DNA of 7,946 nucleotides from an uncultured Mitsuokella sp. (GTDB taxonomy: Bacteria; Bacillota; Negativicutes; Selenomonadales; Selenomonadaceae). The stretch is taken from contig CAAGMF010000213.1 in the NCBI GenBank assembly GCA_900770895.1, positions 1-7,946 of the forward strand. Reading direction: 5' to 3'. A model generated the notes under the pieces. That model was given only the letters and a program-made list of their open reading frames with translations, was not told where the DNA came from and ran no database searches. The position numbers and the translations under genes were made by a program. Below are positions 1 through 5,073 of this stretch, one piece after another; position 1 is the first letter of the stretch, and every line of letters starts with the position of its first letter.

Positions 1-10
1 ATGGCAGACA

Positions 11-49
11 GAAAAAAGCTGTGGAAAATGCTTTAGCATTTTCCACAGC
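11..49 (-). terminator. Rho-independent terminator of the Lrp-aminotransferase unit
   Basis: Positions 18-32 and 35-49 are perfect reverse complements (15 nt per arm; the innermost pair probably stays open, giving a TTTA/TAAA loop). Read on the minus strand, the hairpin is followed directly by a run of six T (complement of A12-A17). This is the stem-plus-U-tract layout of an intrinsic terminator. It lies about 75 nt beyond the aminotransferase stop codon. On the plus strand no T-run follows the stem, so I assign it to the minus strand only. Confidence 0.88.
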
Positions 50-123
50 CATTTCGTATCAGATAGCCTCCCCCTGAGGAAGGCTTCATATCGCGCTTCC
101 ACGCCTCTAGAGGGCGGTTGCGA

Positions 124-1314
124 TTACTTCTTGTGGTGCTTGAGGAAGTTCTCGATGCGGTTCAGGGCTTCGGCGATTTTGTCTATGCTGGTCGCGTAGG
201 AGCAGCGGACGTGGCCTTCGCCGCTGGCTCCGAAGGCGGAGCCAGGGACGAGCGCTACGTGCTCGGCCTGCAGCAGGGCTTCGGCGAAGCCGTTGGAGTC
301 GTAGCCGGTGCTCGTGATATCGGGGAATATGTAGAAGGCGCCTTTCGGCTCGAAGCAGGGCAGACCCATTTTCGTGAGACCGTCGTAGATGAGCTTGCGG
401 CGGCGGTCGTACTCGGCCACCATCTTCTTCATATATTTCTCGCCGTGGCGCAGGGCCTCGACGGCTGCGAGCTGGGCTGTGATCGGGGCGCAGAGCATCG
501 TGTACTGATGAATCTTCGTCATGGCGGAGATGATGGTTTTGTTGCCGAGGGCGTAGCCGATGCGCCAGCCGGTCATGGCATAGGCTTTCGAGAAGCCGTT
601 CAGCAGGATGGTGCGCTCCTGCATACCGGGCAGGGAGGAGAAAGCGGTGTGCTTCTCGCCGCCATAGGTCAGGGCGCCATAGATCTCATCGGATATGACG
701 ATGAGGTCGTGGCGGGTCGCGAAGTCAGCGACGGCCTCGAGATCCTTCCGGGTCATGATCGCACCGGTCGGGTTGTTCGGATAGCCGATGAGCAGTACTT
801 TCGTGCGCGGCGTCACATGCTCCTCGAGCTCGTCCGGCGTGATGCGGAACTCGTTCTCGAGCTTCGCAGCGACCGGTACGGGGACGCCGCCGGCCAGCGT
901 CGTGCAGGCCTGATACGATACGTAGCAGGGCTCAGGGATGAGTACCTCGTCGCCCGGCGATATGATGGCCCGCAGGGCGAGGTCGAGGGCCTCGGAGCAG
1001 CCGACCGTGACCAGTACCTCGGTGTCGGCATCGTAGGTGAGATTATCGCTTTTCTTATAGGAGTTCACGATTTCCTCGCGCAGCTCCGGCAGGCCGCGGT
1101 TGGCCGTGTAGCTCGTGTAGCCCTGCTCGAGACCGTAGATGCAGCTCTCGCGGATGGACCACGGCGTGACGAAATCCGGCTCGCCGACACCGAGGGAGAT
1201 GACGTCCTCCATCTGGGCGGCGATATCGAAGAATTTGCGGATGCCGGAGGGCGCTATGGCATTGACGCCGGGCGAGAGGCGCTGACTCCAGTCCGTTGTC
1301 TCTTTCATGCTCAT
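124..1314 (-). CDS. PLP-dependent class I/II aminotransferase (AlaT/YugH-like)
   Basis: A 396-aa fold-type I aminotransferase that moves an amino group between an amino acid and a 2-oxo acid in the cytoplasm using pyridoxal phosphate. Visible family motifs are LGVGEPDFVTP (41-51), YTSYTANRGLPELRE (66-80), the cofactor-binding PNNPTG (179-184), SDEIYG with Asp209 and Tyr212 (208-213), the Schiff-base Lys243 in FSKAYAMTGWR with Arg251, and Arg370 in HVRCSY, the likely substrate-carboxylate arginine. The length is full for the family. The ATG overlaps the TGA of the upstream Lrp-family gene by 4 nt (ATGA, 1311-1314), and only a weak GGTGGTG lies upstream, so translation is probably coupled. An alternative ATG two codons in (1308) cannot be excluded. 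The pairing with an Lrp regulator recalls B. subtilis alaR-alaT (yugG-yugH), so alanine or aspartate/aromatic transamination is likely. Exact substrate specificity cannot be read from the sequence. Confidence 0.95.
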   Translation of the reverse strand: MSMKETTDWSQRLSPGVNAIAPSGIRKFFDIAAQMEDVISLGVGEPDFVTPWSIRESCIYGLEQGYTSYTANRGLPELREEIVNSYKKSDNLTYDADTEVLVTVGCSEALDLALRAIISPGDEVLIPEPCYVSYQACTTLAGGVPVPVAAKLENEFRITPDELEEHVTPRTKVLLIGYPNNPTGAIMTRKDLEAVADFATRHDLIVISDEIYGALTYGGEKHTAFSSLPGMQERTILLNGFSKAYAMTGWRIGYALGNKTIISAMTKIHQYTMLCAPITAQLAAVEALRHGEKYMKKMVAEYDRRRKLIYDGLTKMGLPCFEPKGAFYIFPDITSTGYDSNGFAEALLQAEHVALVPGSAFGASGEGHVRCSYATSIDKIAEALNRIENFLKHHKK

Positions 1315-1790
1315 GGTGTCACCACCAGTCTGCGGTCACGCTCTTCGTCGTCGATGATGACGCCGTCTTTCTTATAGGCTTTGAGCATGAAATGGCTGCG
1401 GGTGGCTGTGACGCCGTCGATGGTCGACAGGCGGGGGGGGACGAAATTCGCGACGTCCTTCAGCGATTTGCCCTCGATGATGACGAGCAGGTCGAAGCTG
1501 CCGCTCATGAGGTATACCGTGCGGACCTCGTCAAAGCGGTAGATGCGCTCAGCGATGGCATCGAAGCCGACCTCCCGCTGCGGCGTGAGGTTGATCTCAA
1601 TGATGGCAGTGACAGTGTCATCGCCGAATTTCTCCCAGTTGATGAGCGTATTATAGGAAAGGATGACCTTGTCCTTTTCCAGCTTGTTGATATCCTTTTC
1701 TACCTCGTATTCGCTTTGACCGAGCATGGAGGCCAGCTCGCTGACCGGACGACGGGCGTCGTGTTCCAGGAGCTCCAGCAGTTCGCGCAT
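1311..1790 (-). CDS. Lrp/AsnC-family transcriptional regulator (AlaR/YugG-like)
   Basis: A 159-aa protein with the usual Lrp/AsnC length and layout. An N-terminal winged helix-turn-helix spans about residues 1-45 (ARRPVSELASMLGQSEYEVEKDINKLEKDKVI), followed by a ligand-binding/oligomerisation RAM domain at about 60-138 (AIIEINLTP, FDEVRTVYLMSGSFDLLVIIEG, TIDGVTATRSHFML). The family typically forms octamers or other multimers and senses amino acids. The start is well supported by GAGGAG (plus 1798-1803) spaced 7 nt from the ATG. Its stop overlaps the aminotransferase start, so the two are very probably one operon and the regulator likely controls that gene and itself. A run of eight C (plus 1433-1440) encodes part of Val117-Pro118-Pro119-Arg120 and is a possible slippage site. 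The identity of the effector amino acid is inferred, with alanine the favoured guess from the B. subtilis pair. Confidence 0.93.
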   Translation of the reverse strand: MRELLELLEHDARRPVSELASMLGQSEYEVEKDINKLEKDKVILSYNTLINWEKFGDDTVTAIIEINLTPQREVGFDAIAERIYRFDEVRTVYLMSGSFDLLVIIEGKSLKDVANFVPPRLSTIDGVTATRSHFMLKAYKKDGVIIDDEERDRRLVVTP

Positions 1791-1839
1791 AAAAATTCTC
1801 CTCTCTTTTCCATCAGATTCAGGCGATATCTGTACAGCA

Positions 1840-1907
1840 GCTATAGCGGCTGTCGTGCCAGAAGGGGGATAGCACTATAGTTGCCCGTATTATTTCTATG
1901 CTAGCAT
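1840..1907. promoter_or_regulatory. Cluster of three short palindromes, possible Lrp-family operators
   Basis: Three perfect short palindromes lie between the Lrp gene and its candidate -10: GCTATAGC (1840-1847), ACTATAGT (1874-1881) and ATGCTAGCAT (1898-1907). The first two share the core CTATAG and are 34 bp apart centre to centre, roughly three helical turns. Lrp-family proteins commonly bind several phased, AT-centred imperfect palindromes near their own promoter. The binding role is inferred; short palindromes also occur by chance. Confidence 0.3.
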
Positions 1908-1926
1908 GGATGGGGTGGTTTGGCAA
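1898..1926 (-). promoter_or_regulatory. Candidate promoter of the Lrp-aminotransferase operon
   Basis: On the minus strand, TTGCCA (plus 1921-1926; 5 of 6 to TTGACA) is separated by 17 nt from TAGCAT (plus 1898-1903; 4 of 6 to TATAAT). Transcription would start near 1890 and leave a leader of about 100 nt before the Lrp start. The -10 is half of the palindrome ATGCTAGCAT (1898-1907), so a dimeric regulator bound there would block the promoter. This is a by-eye prediction. Confidence 0.45.
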
Positions 1927-1996
1927 GCAATATTTGAATTGTCTCATTATTTGATACTTCTTCACAGAGCCGGAGATGACGGGCATATTTTTCCTA

Positions 1997-2025
1997 TGGT
2001 CAAATACACACAATGGCGTTATAAT
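1997..2025 (+). promoter_or_regulatory. recA promoter
   Basis: A perfect TATAAT (2020-2025) sits 17 nt downstream of TGGTCA (1997-2002; 4 of 6 to TTGACA). The predicted start near 2032 gives a short leader of about 28 nt carrying the GAAAGGAG ribosome binding site (2045-2052). No GAAC-N4-GTTC type LexA box (Gram-positive SOS box) and no CTGT-N8-ACAG box is visible in the 269-nt divergent intergenic region. Confidence 0.65.
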
Positions 2026-2059
2026 GTTTAAAGCAAATGACGCTGAAAGGAGCATCAAC

Positions 2060-3142
2060 ATGGCAGATAAAGAGTTAGAACATAGCAAGCTCGACGCGCT
2101 GAACAATGCGATGAAGCAAATCGAAAAGGACTTCGGCAAAGGGGCAATCATGCGGCTGGGCGATGCCAAGGCCAATATGAACGTGGAGGTCATATCGACT
2201 GGCATACTGCCGCTCGATGTCGCTCTGGGCGTGGGCGGCCTGCCGCGCGGCCGTATCATCGAGGTCTATGGTCCGGAGTCATCTGGTAAGACGACGGTCA
2301 CGCTGCACATGATCGCTGAGGCGCAGAAAAATGGCGGCATCGCAGCGTTCATCGATGCCGAGCATGCTCTGGATCCAGTATATGCAGCGAAGCTCGGCGT
2401 GGATATCGATAACCTGCTCATATCGCAGCCGGATACGGGCGAGCAGGCGCTCGATATCGTCGATGCGCTCGTCCGCAGCGGAGCAATCGATATCGTGGTC
2501 GTCGACTCGGTCGCCGCTCTCGTGCCGAAAGCCGAGATCGAGGGCGAGATGGGCGATTCGCATGTCGGCCTGCATGCCCGGCTCATGAGCCAGGCGATGC
2601 GCAAGCTGACCGGTGCGATCAGCAAATCGCGGACCGTAGCGGTATTCATCAACCAGATCCGTGAGAAAGTTGGTGTCGTCTACGGCAATCCTGAGGTCAC
2701 GACTGGTGGCCGTGCCCTGAAGTTCTATTCCTCGGTGCGCATCGATGTACGCCGCAAAGAGGCCATAAAGAACGGCAAGGATGTCATCGGCAACCATACG
2801 CAGGTGCGCATCGTGAAGAACAAGGTCGCTCCTCCGTTCAAGACGGCTTTCTTCGATATCATGTACGGCGAGGGCGTATCAAAGCTGTCCTGCCTCATCG
2901 AGATGGGCGTCGAGCTCGACATCATCGAGAAGAGCGGTGCCTGGTTCTCCTATGAGGGCAACCGCCTCGGACAGGGCAAGGAGAAGACGAAGGCGGCGCT
3001 GGCTGAGAATCCGGAGATGGCTGCGGAGATCGAGGCCAAGATCCGGGCCAAGCTCAGCTCTGGCGAGGTGCCGGATATGCTGACGAACGAGTCAGCAGCG
3101 GCTGATGAGTCCGATGATGCAATGGAGCCGCTGGATGAGTGA
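2060..3142 (+). CDS. Recombinase RecA
   Basis: A 360-aa RecA, the ATP-dependent strand-exchange protein of homologous recombination that also acts as the co-protease for LexA-type repressors. In order: N-terminal helix (about 1-35), ATPase core with Walker A GPESSGKTT (71-79, Lys77), catalytic Glu101 in FIDAEHALDP, Walker B VVVDS (146-150), DNA-binding loop L1 around 158-167 (AEIEGEMGDS), loop L2 around 198-216 (NQIREKVGVVYGNPEVTTGG), then the C-terminal domain ending in an acidic tail (ADESDDAMEPLDE) typical of the family. I chose ATG 2060 because GAAAGGAG lies 7 nt upstream and MADKELEHSK is a normal RecA N-terminus. The in-frame ATGs at 1976 and 2024 lie upstream of or inside the -10 box. 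The gene overlaps recX by 8 nt. All key residues are present. Confidence 0.99.
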   Translation: MADKELEHSKLDALNNAMKQIEKDFGKGAIMRLGDAKANMNVEVISTGILPLDVALGVGGLPRGRIIEVYGPESSGKTTVTLHMIAEAQKNGGIAAFIDAEHALDPVYAAKLGVDIDNLLISQPDTGEQALDIVDALVRSGAIDIVVVDSVAALVPKAEIEGEMGDSHVGLHARLMSQAMRKLTGAISKSRTVAVFINQIREKVGVVYGNPEVTTGGRALKFYSSVRIDVRRKEAIKNGKDVIGNHTQVRIVKNKVAPPFKTAFFDIMYGEGVSKLSCLIEMGVELDIIEKSGAWFSYEGNRLGQGKEKTKAALAENPEMAAEIEAKIRAKLSSGEVPDMLTNESAAADESDDAMEPLDE

Positions 3143-3692
3143 CACGGACTGGGAGGAGGACGAGCGCCCACGTCGGCGCTCGTACCGCCGCTATGGCCGG
3201 ACGAGCACAGACCGACCCGCGAAGCCGGACAAGACAGCGCTCGTCACAGCCGTGGACTATCTGGCGCGTCAGGAGTACAGCGAGAGCAAGCTGCGCGACA
3301 AGCTGGCGCACAAGGGCTACGATGAAGAGGAGATCGAGGCCGCGCTCGTCAAGCTCAAAGAACGCCACTATATCGATGACCGCTCGGCCTGTGCGCGACA
3401 GCTCGCCTATCTCTATGAGAACAGCTCGAACTCGTTGCGGCAGATCAAGCTGAAGCTGGAGCGACGCGGATTCCCACGTGACCTCATCGCTGAGTGTGCC
3501 GAGGAGCTCGATGTCGATGTATACGAGCAGGAGAAGGCCAAGGCTCTGCGCGTGTTGCGCGGTCACTATCGGCCCGATGCCGACCGGCAGAAGATGCTGG
3601 GCTACCTCTATCGCAAGGGCTATGATTCCGGAGCTCTGCGCGATGCAGTCGATGAGTATCGCGAGTCCGCTGAAACTGATGATTTTTATTGA
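3135..3692 (+). CDS. Regulatory protein RecX
   Basis: A 185-aa RecX, which binds in the RecA filament groove and modulates, usually inhibits, its recombinase and co-protease activity. After a charged, Arg-rich N-terminus (1-30), the protein is built of tandem three-helix repeats: about 33-76 (VDYLARQEYSESKLRDKLAHKGYDEEEIEAAL), 77-122 (HYIDDRSACARQLAYLYENSSNSLRQIKLKLERRGFP) and 130-175 (EQEKAKALRVLRGHY, MLGYLYRKGYDSGALRDAV). The motifs LxxKGY, YIDD and LxxRGF are characteristic. The ATG at 3135 has GGAG 7 nt upstream (3124-3127) and lies 8 nt inside the recA end, so co-transcription and translational coupling are expected. An upstream ATG at 3105 would add MSPMMQWSRW and lie deeper in recA, and I consider it less likely. 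No terminator hairpin follows the gene. Confidence 0.95.
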   Translation: MSDTDWEEDERPRRRSYRRYGRTSTDRPAKPDKTALVTAVDYLARQEYSESKLRDKLAHKGYDEEEIEAALVKLKERHYIDDRSACARQLAYLYENSSNSLRQIKLKLERRGFPRDLIAECAEELDVDVYEQEKAKALRVLRGHYRPDADRQKMLGYLYRKGYDSGALRDAVDEYRESAETDDFY

Positions 3693-3709
3693 AAAATCCC
3701 GCCAGCTGT

Positions 3710-3738
3710 TTGCAAAGCGTACTTATATATGATACACT
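3710..3738 (+). promoter_or_regulatory. Candidate promoter of the pheST-zapA operon
   Basis: TTGCAA (3710-3715; 4 of 6 to TTGACA) is followed after 17 nt by TACACT (3733-3738; 4 of 6 to TATAAT), preceded by TG at 3730-3731 as in extended -10 promoters. Transcription would begin near 3745, giving a leader of about 280 nt that contains the complete T-box. It lies only 18 nt past the recX stop. Confidence 0.5.
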
Positions 3739-3744
3739 AGGATA

Positions 3745-3762
3745 CAGCATCCACTGATGCTG
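3745..3762 (+). other. Small hairpin at the 5' end of the pheS leader
   Basis: CAGCATC (3745-3751) and GATGCTG (3756-3762) form a 7-bp stem with loop CACT. It falls at or just after the predicted transcription start, before T-box stem I. No T-run follows, so it does not look like a recX terminator. A role as a 5' stabilising stem in the leader RNA is inferred. Confidence 0.4.
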
Positions 3763-3775
3763 GATATAGAAAATG

Positions 3776-4006
3776 CGATGATGGGAAAGAGTAGCTGGGC
3801 TATGCGTCGTCAGAGAGTCCCGCCGTGGCTGGGAGCGGGATGGCGCACCGAGTGAAAGTTCGTCCCGGAGTGGCCGGTGAGAGCCGGACGCAGGGCTGCG
3901 TTATGGCCGTATGAGTGCAGGGAGCGGATGCTTTCTGCAGAATAAGGGTGGTACAGCGAATCAGACCTCGCCCCTTGGAGTCATAGACTCGGGGCGAGGT
4001 CTTTTA
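3776..4006 (+). promoter_or_regulatory. T-box riboswitch (tRNA-Phe sensing) controlling pheST
   Basis: The leader RNA binds uncharged tRNA-Phe and then favours an antiterminator over a terminator, raising synthetase expression when phenylalanine is scarce. The signature AAGGGTGGTACAGCG lies at 3944-3958. Stem I can be folded: lower helix 3795-3799 with 3864-3868, middle helix 3803-3806 with 3844-3847, upper helix 3818-3823 with 3835-3840, AGAGAG motif at 3812-3817 and GGCTGGGAG in the apical loop. The loop between lower and middle helices carries GAAAG-TTC, placing the Phe specifier codon at 3859-3861. Stem III is a 10-bp helix (3916-3925 with 3930-3939). The bulge UGGU (3949-3952) can pair with 3' ACCA, as expected for a tRNA with discriminator A such as tRNA-Phe. 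The antiterminator pairs AAGGG (3944-3948) with CCCTT (3972-3976) and GCGA (3956-3959) with TCGC (3968-3971), sharing bases with the terminator. The 5' boundary is approximate. Confidence 0.95.
3963..4006 (+). terminator. T-box regulated intrinsic terminator
   Basis: A 12-bp perfect GC-rich stem (3963-3974 with 3991-4002) is extended, after a TTG bulge (3975-3977), by GAGTC/GACTC (3978-3982 with 3986-3990) and an ATA loop. It is followed by TTT and an AT-rich tract. The 5' arm is also used by the antiterminator, so the two folds exclude each other. It ends 5 nt before the pheS ribosome binding site. Because no terminator follows recX, this hairpin may also stop recA-recX readthrough. Confidence 0.93.
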
Positions 4007-4024
4007 TTATTAGGAGGTTTGGCG

Positions 4025-5053
4025 ATGGAAGAAAAAATCGCAGAGCTGAAGGCGCAGGCAGCCGAGGCTATCGCGAAGACAGCGAACAATCTCAGTGATC
4101 TCAATGACATCCGCGTGAGATTCCTGGGCAAGAAGGGTGAATTCACCTCAATCCTGCGCGGCATGGGCGCGCTGGCCAAAGAGGACCGTCCGAAGGTCGG
4201 CAAGGTCATCAATGAGGCCAAGGCACAGATCGAGGAGCTCATAGCGCAGAAGAATGAGGAACTGAAGGCGCGGGAGCTGGAGCAGAAAATCGCCAGCGAG
4301 CATATCGATGTCACGCTGCCGGGCCGTCAGCAGCCGCTCGGCCATCTGCATCCGCTGACGCTCACGCTCGAGCGCATCAAGGACATCTTCGTCCATATGG
4401 GCTTCTCGGTCGAGGAAGGGCCGGAGATCGAGCGCGATTATTTCAACTTCGAAGCGCTGAACCTGCCGAAGGATCATCCGGCGCGCGATATGCAGGACTC
4501 GTTCTACATCACGGACGAGATCCTCATGCGCTCGCAGACATCGCCGGTGCAGGCCCGCACAATGCAGAAGAACGACCCGAATACGCCGATCCGCATGATC
4601 GCGCCGGGGCGCGTCTATCGCCGCGATGAGTACGATGCGACCCATTCGCCGATGTTCACGCAGGTCGAGGGCCTCGTCATCGACAAGGGCATCAGCCTCG
4701 CCGACCTCAAGGGCACGCTCGAGCTGTTCCTGCATCAGATATTCAACGAGAACATCGGCGTCCGGTTCCGTCCGAGCTTCTTCCCGTTCACGGAGCCGTC
4801 GGCCGAGGTCGATATCTCCTGCGTCATGTGCCACGGCAAAGGCTGCAAGGTCTGCAAGGGCACGGGCTGGCTCGAGATTCTCGGTGCCGGCATGGTGCAC
4901 CCGCATGTGCTCGAGATGAGCGGCTACGATCCGTCGGTCGTGAGCGGCTTCGCTTTCGGCATGGGCGTCGAGCGCATCGCGATGCTGTCCTATGGCGTCG
5001 ATGATCTGCGCCTGTTCTATGATAATGATCTGCGTTTCTTGAGCCAGTTCTGA
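4025..5053 (+). CDS. pheS: Phenylalanine--tRNA ligase alpha subunit
   Basis: A 342-aa catalytic subunit of the cytoplasmic alpha2-beta2 phenylalanyl-tRNA synthetase, which charges tRNA-Phe. It has an N-terminal coiled coil (about 1-90, EKIAELKAQAAEAIAK, AKAQIEELIAQKNEELKAREL) that contacts tRNA. This is followed by the class II catalytic core with the substrate loop SQTSPVQARTM (170-180), motif 2 GRVYRRDEYDATHSPMFTQVEG (195-216) and motif 3 GFAFGMGVERIAML (308-321). Four cysteines (266, 269, 274, 277) in SCVMCHGKGCKVCKGTGW form a zinc-knuckle-like cluster, which some bacterial PheS have and E. coli lacks. ATG 4025 is chosen because AGGAGG (4012-4017) precedes it by 7 nt and MEEKIAELK matches the family start. 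The reading frame is open upstream only because it runs through the T-box leader. pheT follows after 20 nt. Confidence 0.99.
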   Translation: MEEKIAELKAQAAEAIAKTANNLSDLNDIRVRFLGKKGEFTSILRGMGALAKEDRPKVGKVINEAKAQIEELIAQKNEELKARELEQKIASEHIDVTLPGRQQPLGHLHPLTLTLERIKDIFVHMGFSVEEGPEIERDYFNFEALNLPKDHPARDMQDSFYITDEILMRSQTSPVQARTMQKNDPNTPIRMIAPGRVYRRDEYDATHSPMFTQVEGLVIDKGISLADLKGTLELFLHQIFNENIGVRFRPSFFPFTEPSAEVDISCVMCHGKGCKVCKGTGWLEILGAGMVHPHVLEMSGYDPSVVSGFAFGMGVERIAMLSYGVDDLRLFYDNDLRFLSQF

Positions 5054-5073
5054 TTTCGGGAGGTTTATAATCA

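Noticed and set aside
1..36. Small open frame at the left edge (ATG at 1, TAG at 34-36)
   Set aside because: It encodes only 11 residues and overlaps the terminator hairpin of the minus-strand operon. There is no sign that it is a gene.
118..1377. A 419-codon open frame on the plus strand opposite the aminotransferase
   Set aside because: Its codons are in exact register with the minus-strand gene. In that register, antisense stops arise only opposite TTA, CTA or TCA codons, which this GC-rich genome avoids. The translation has no family motif, while the minus strand shows a complete aminotransferase.
1976..2059. Upstream in-frame extension of recA (ATG 1976 or 2024)
   Set aside because: ATG 2024 lies inside the TATAAT -10 box and 1976 is upstream of the promoter. 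The ATG at 2060 has a well-spaced GAAAGGAG and gives a standard RecA N-terminus.
1296..2259. Plus-strand frame 1296-1880 and minus-strand frame 1819-2259 around the divergent intergenic region
   Set aside because: Each overlaps a well-supported gene (Lrp regulator, recA) and the promoters between them, and neither translation resembles a known family.
3911..4024. Upstream in-frame extension of pheS (ATG 3911)
   Set aside because: This stretch is T-box stem III, antiterminator and terminator RNA. The ATG at 4025 has a strong AGGAGG and the normal PheS start.
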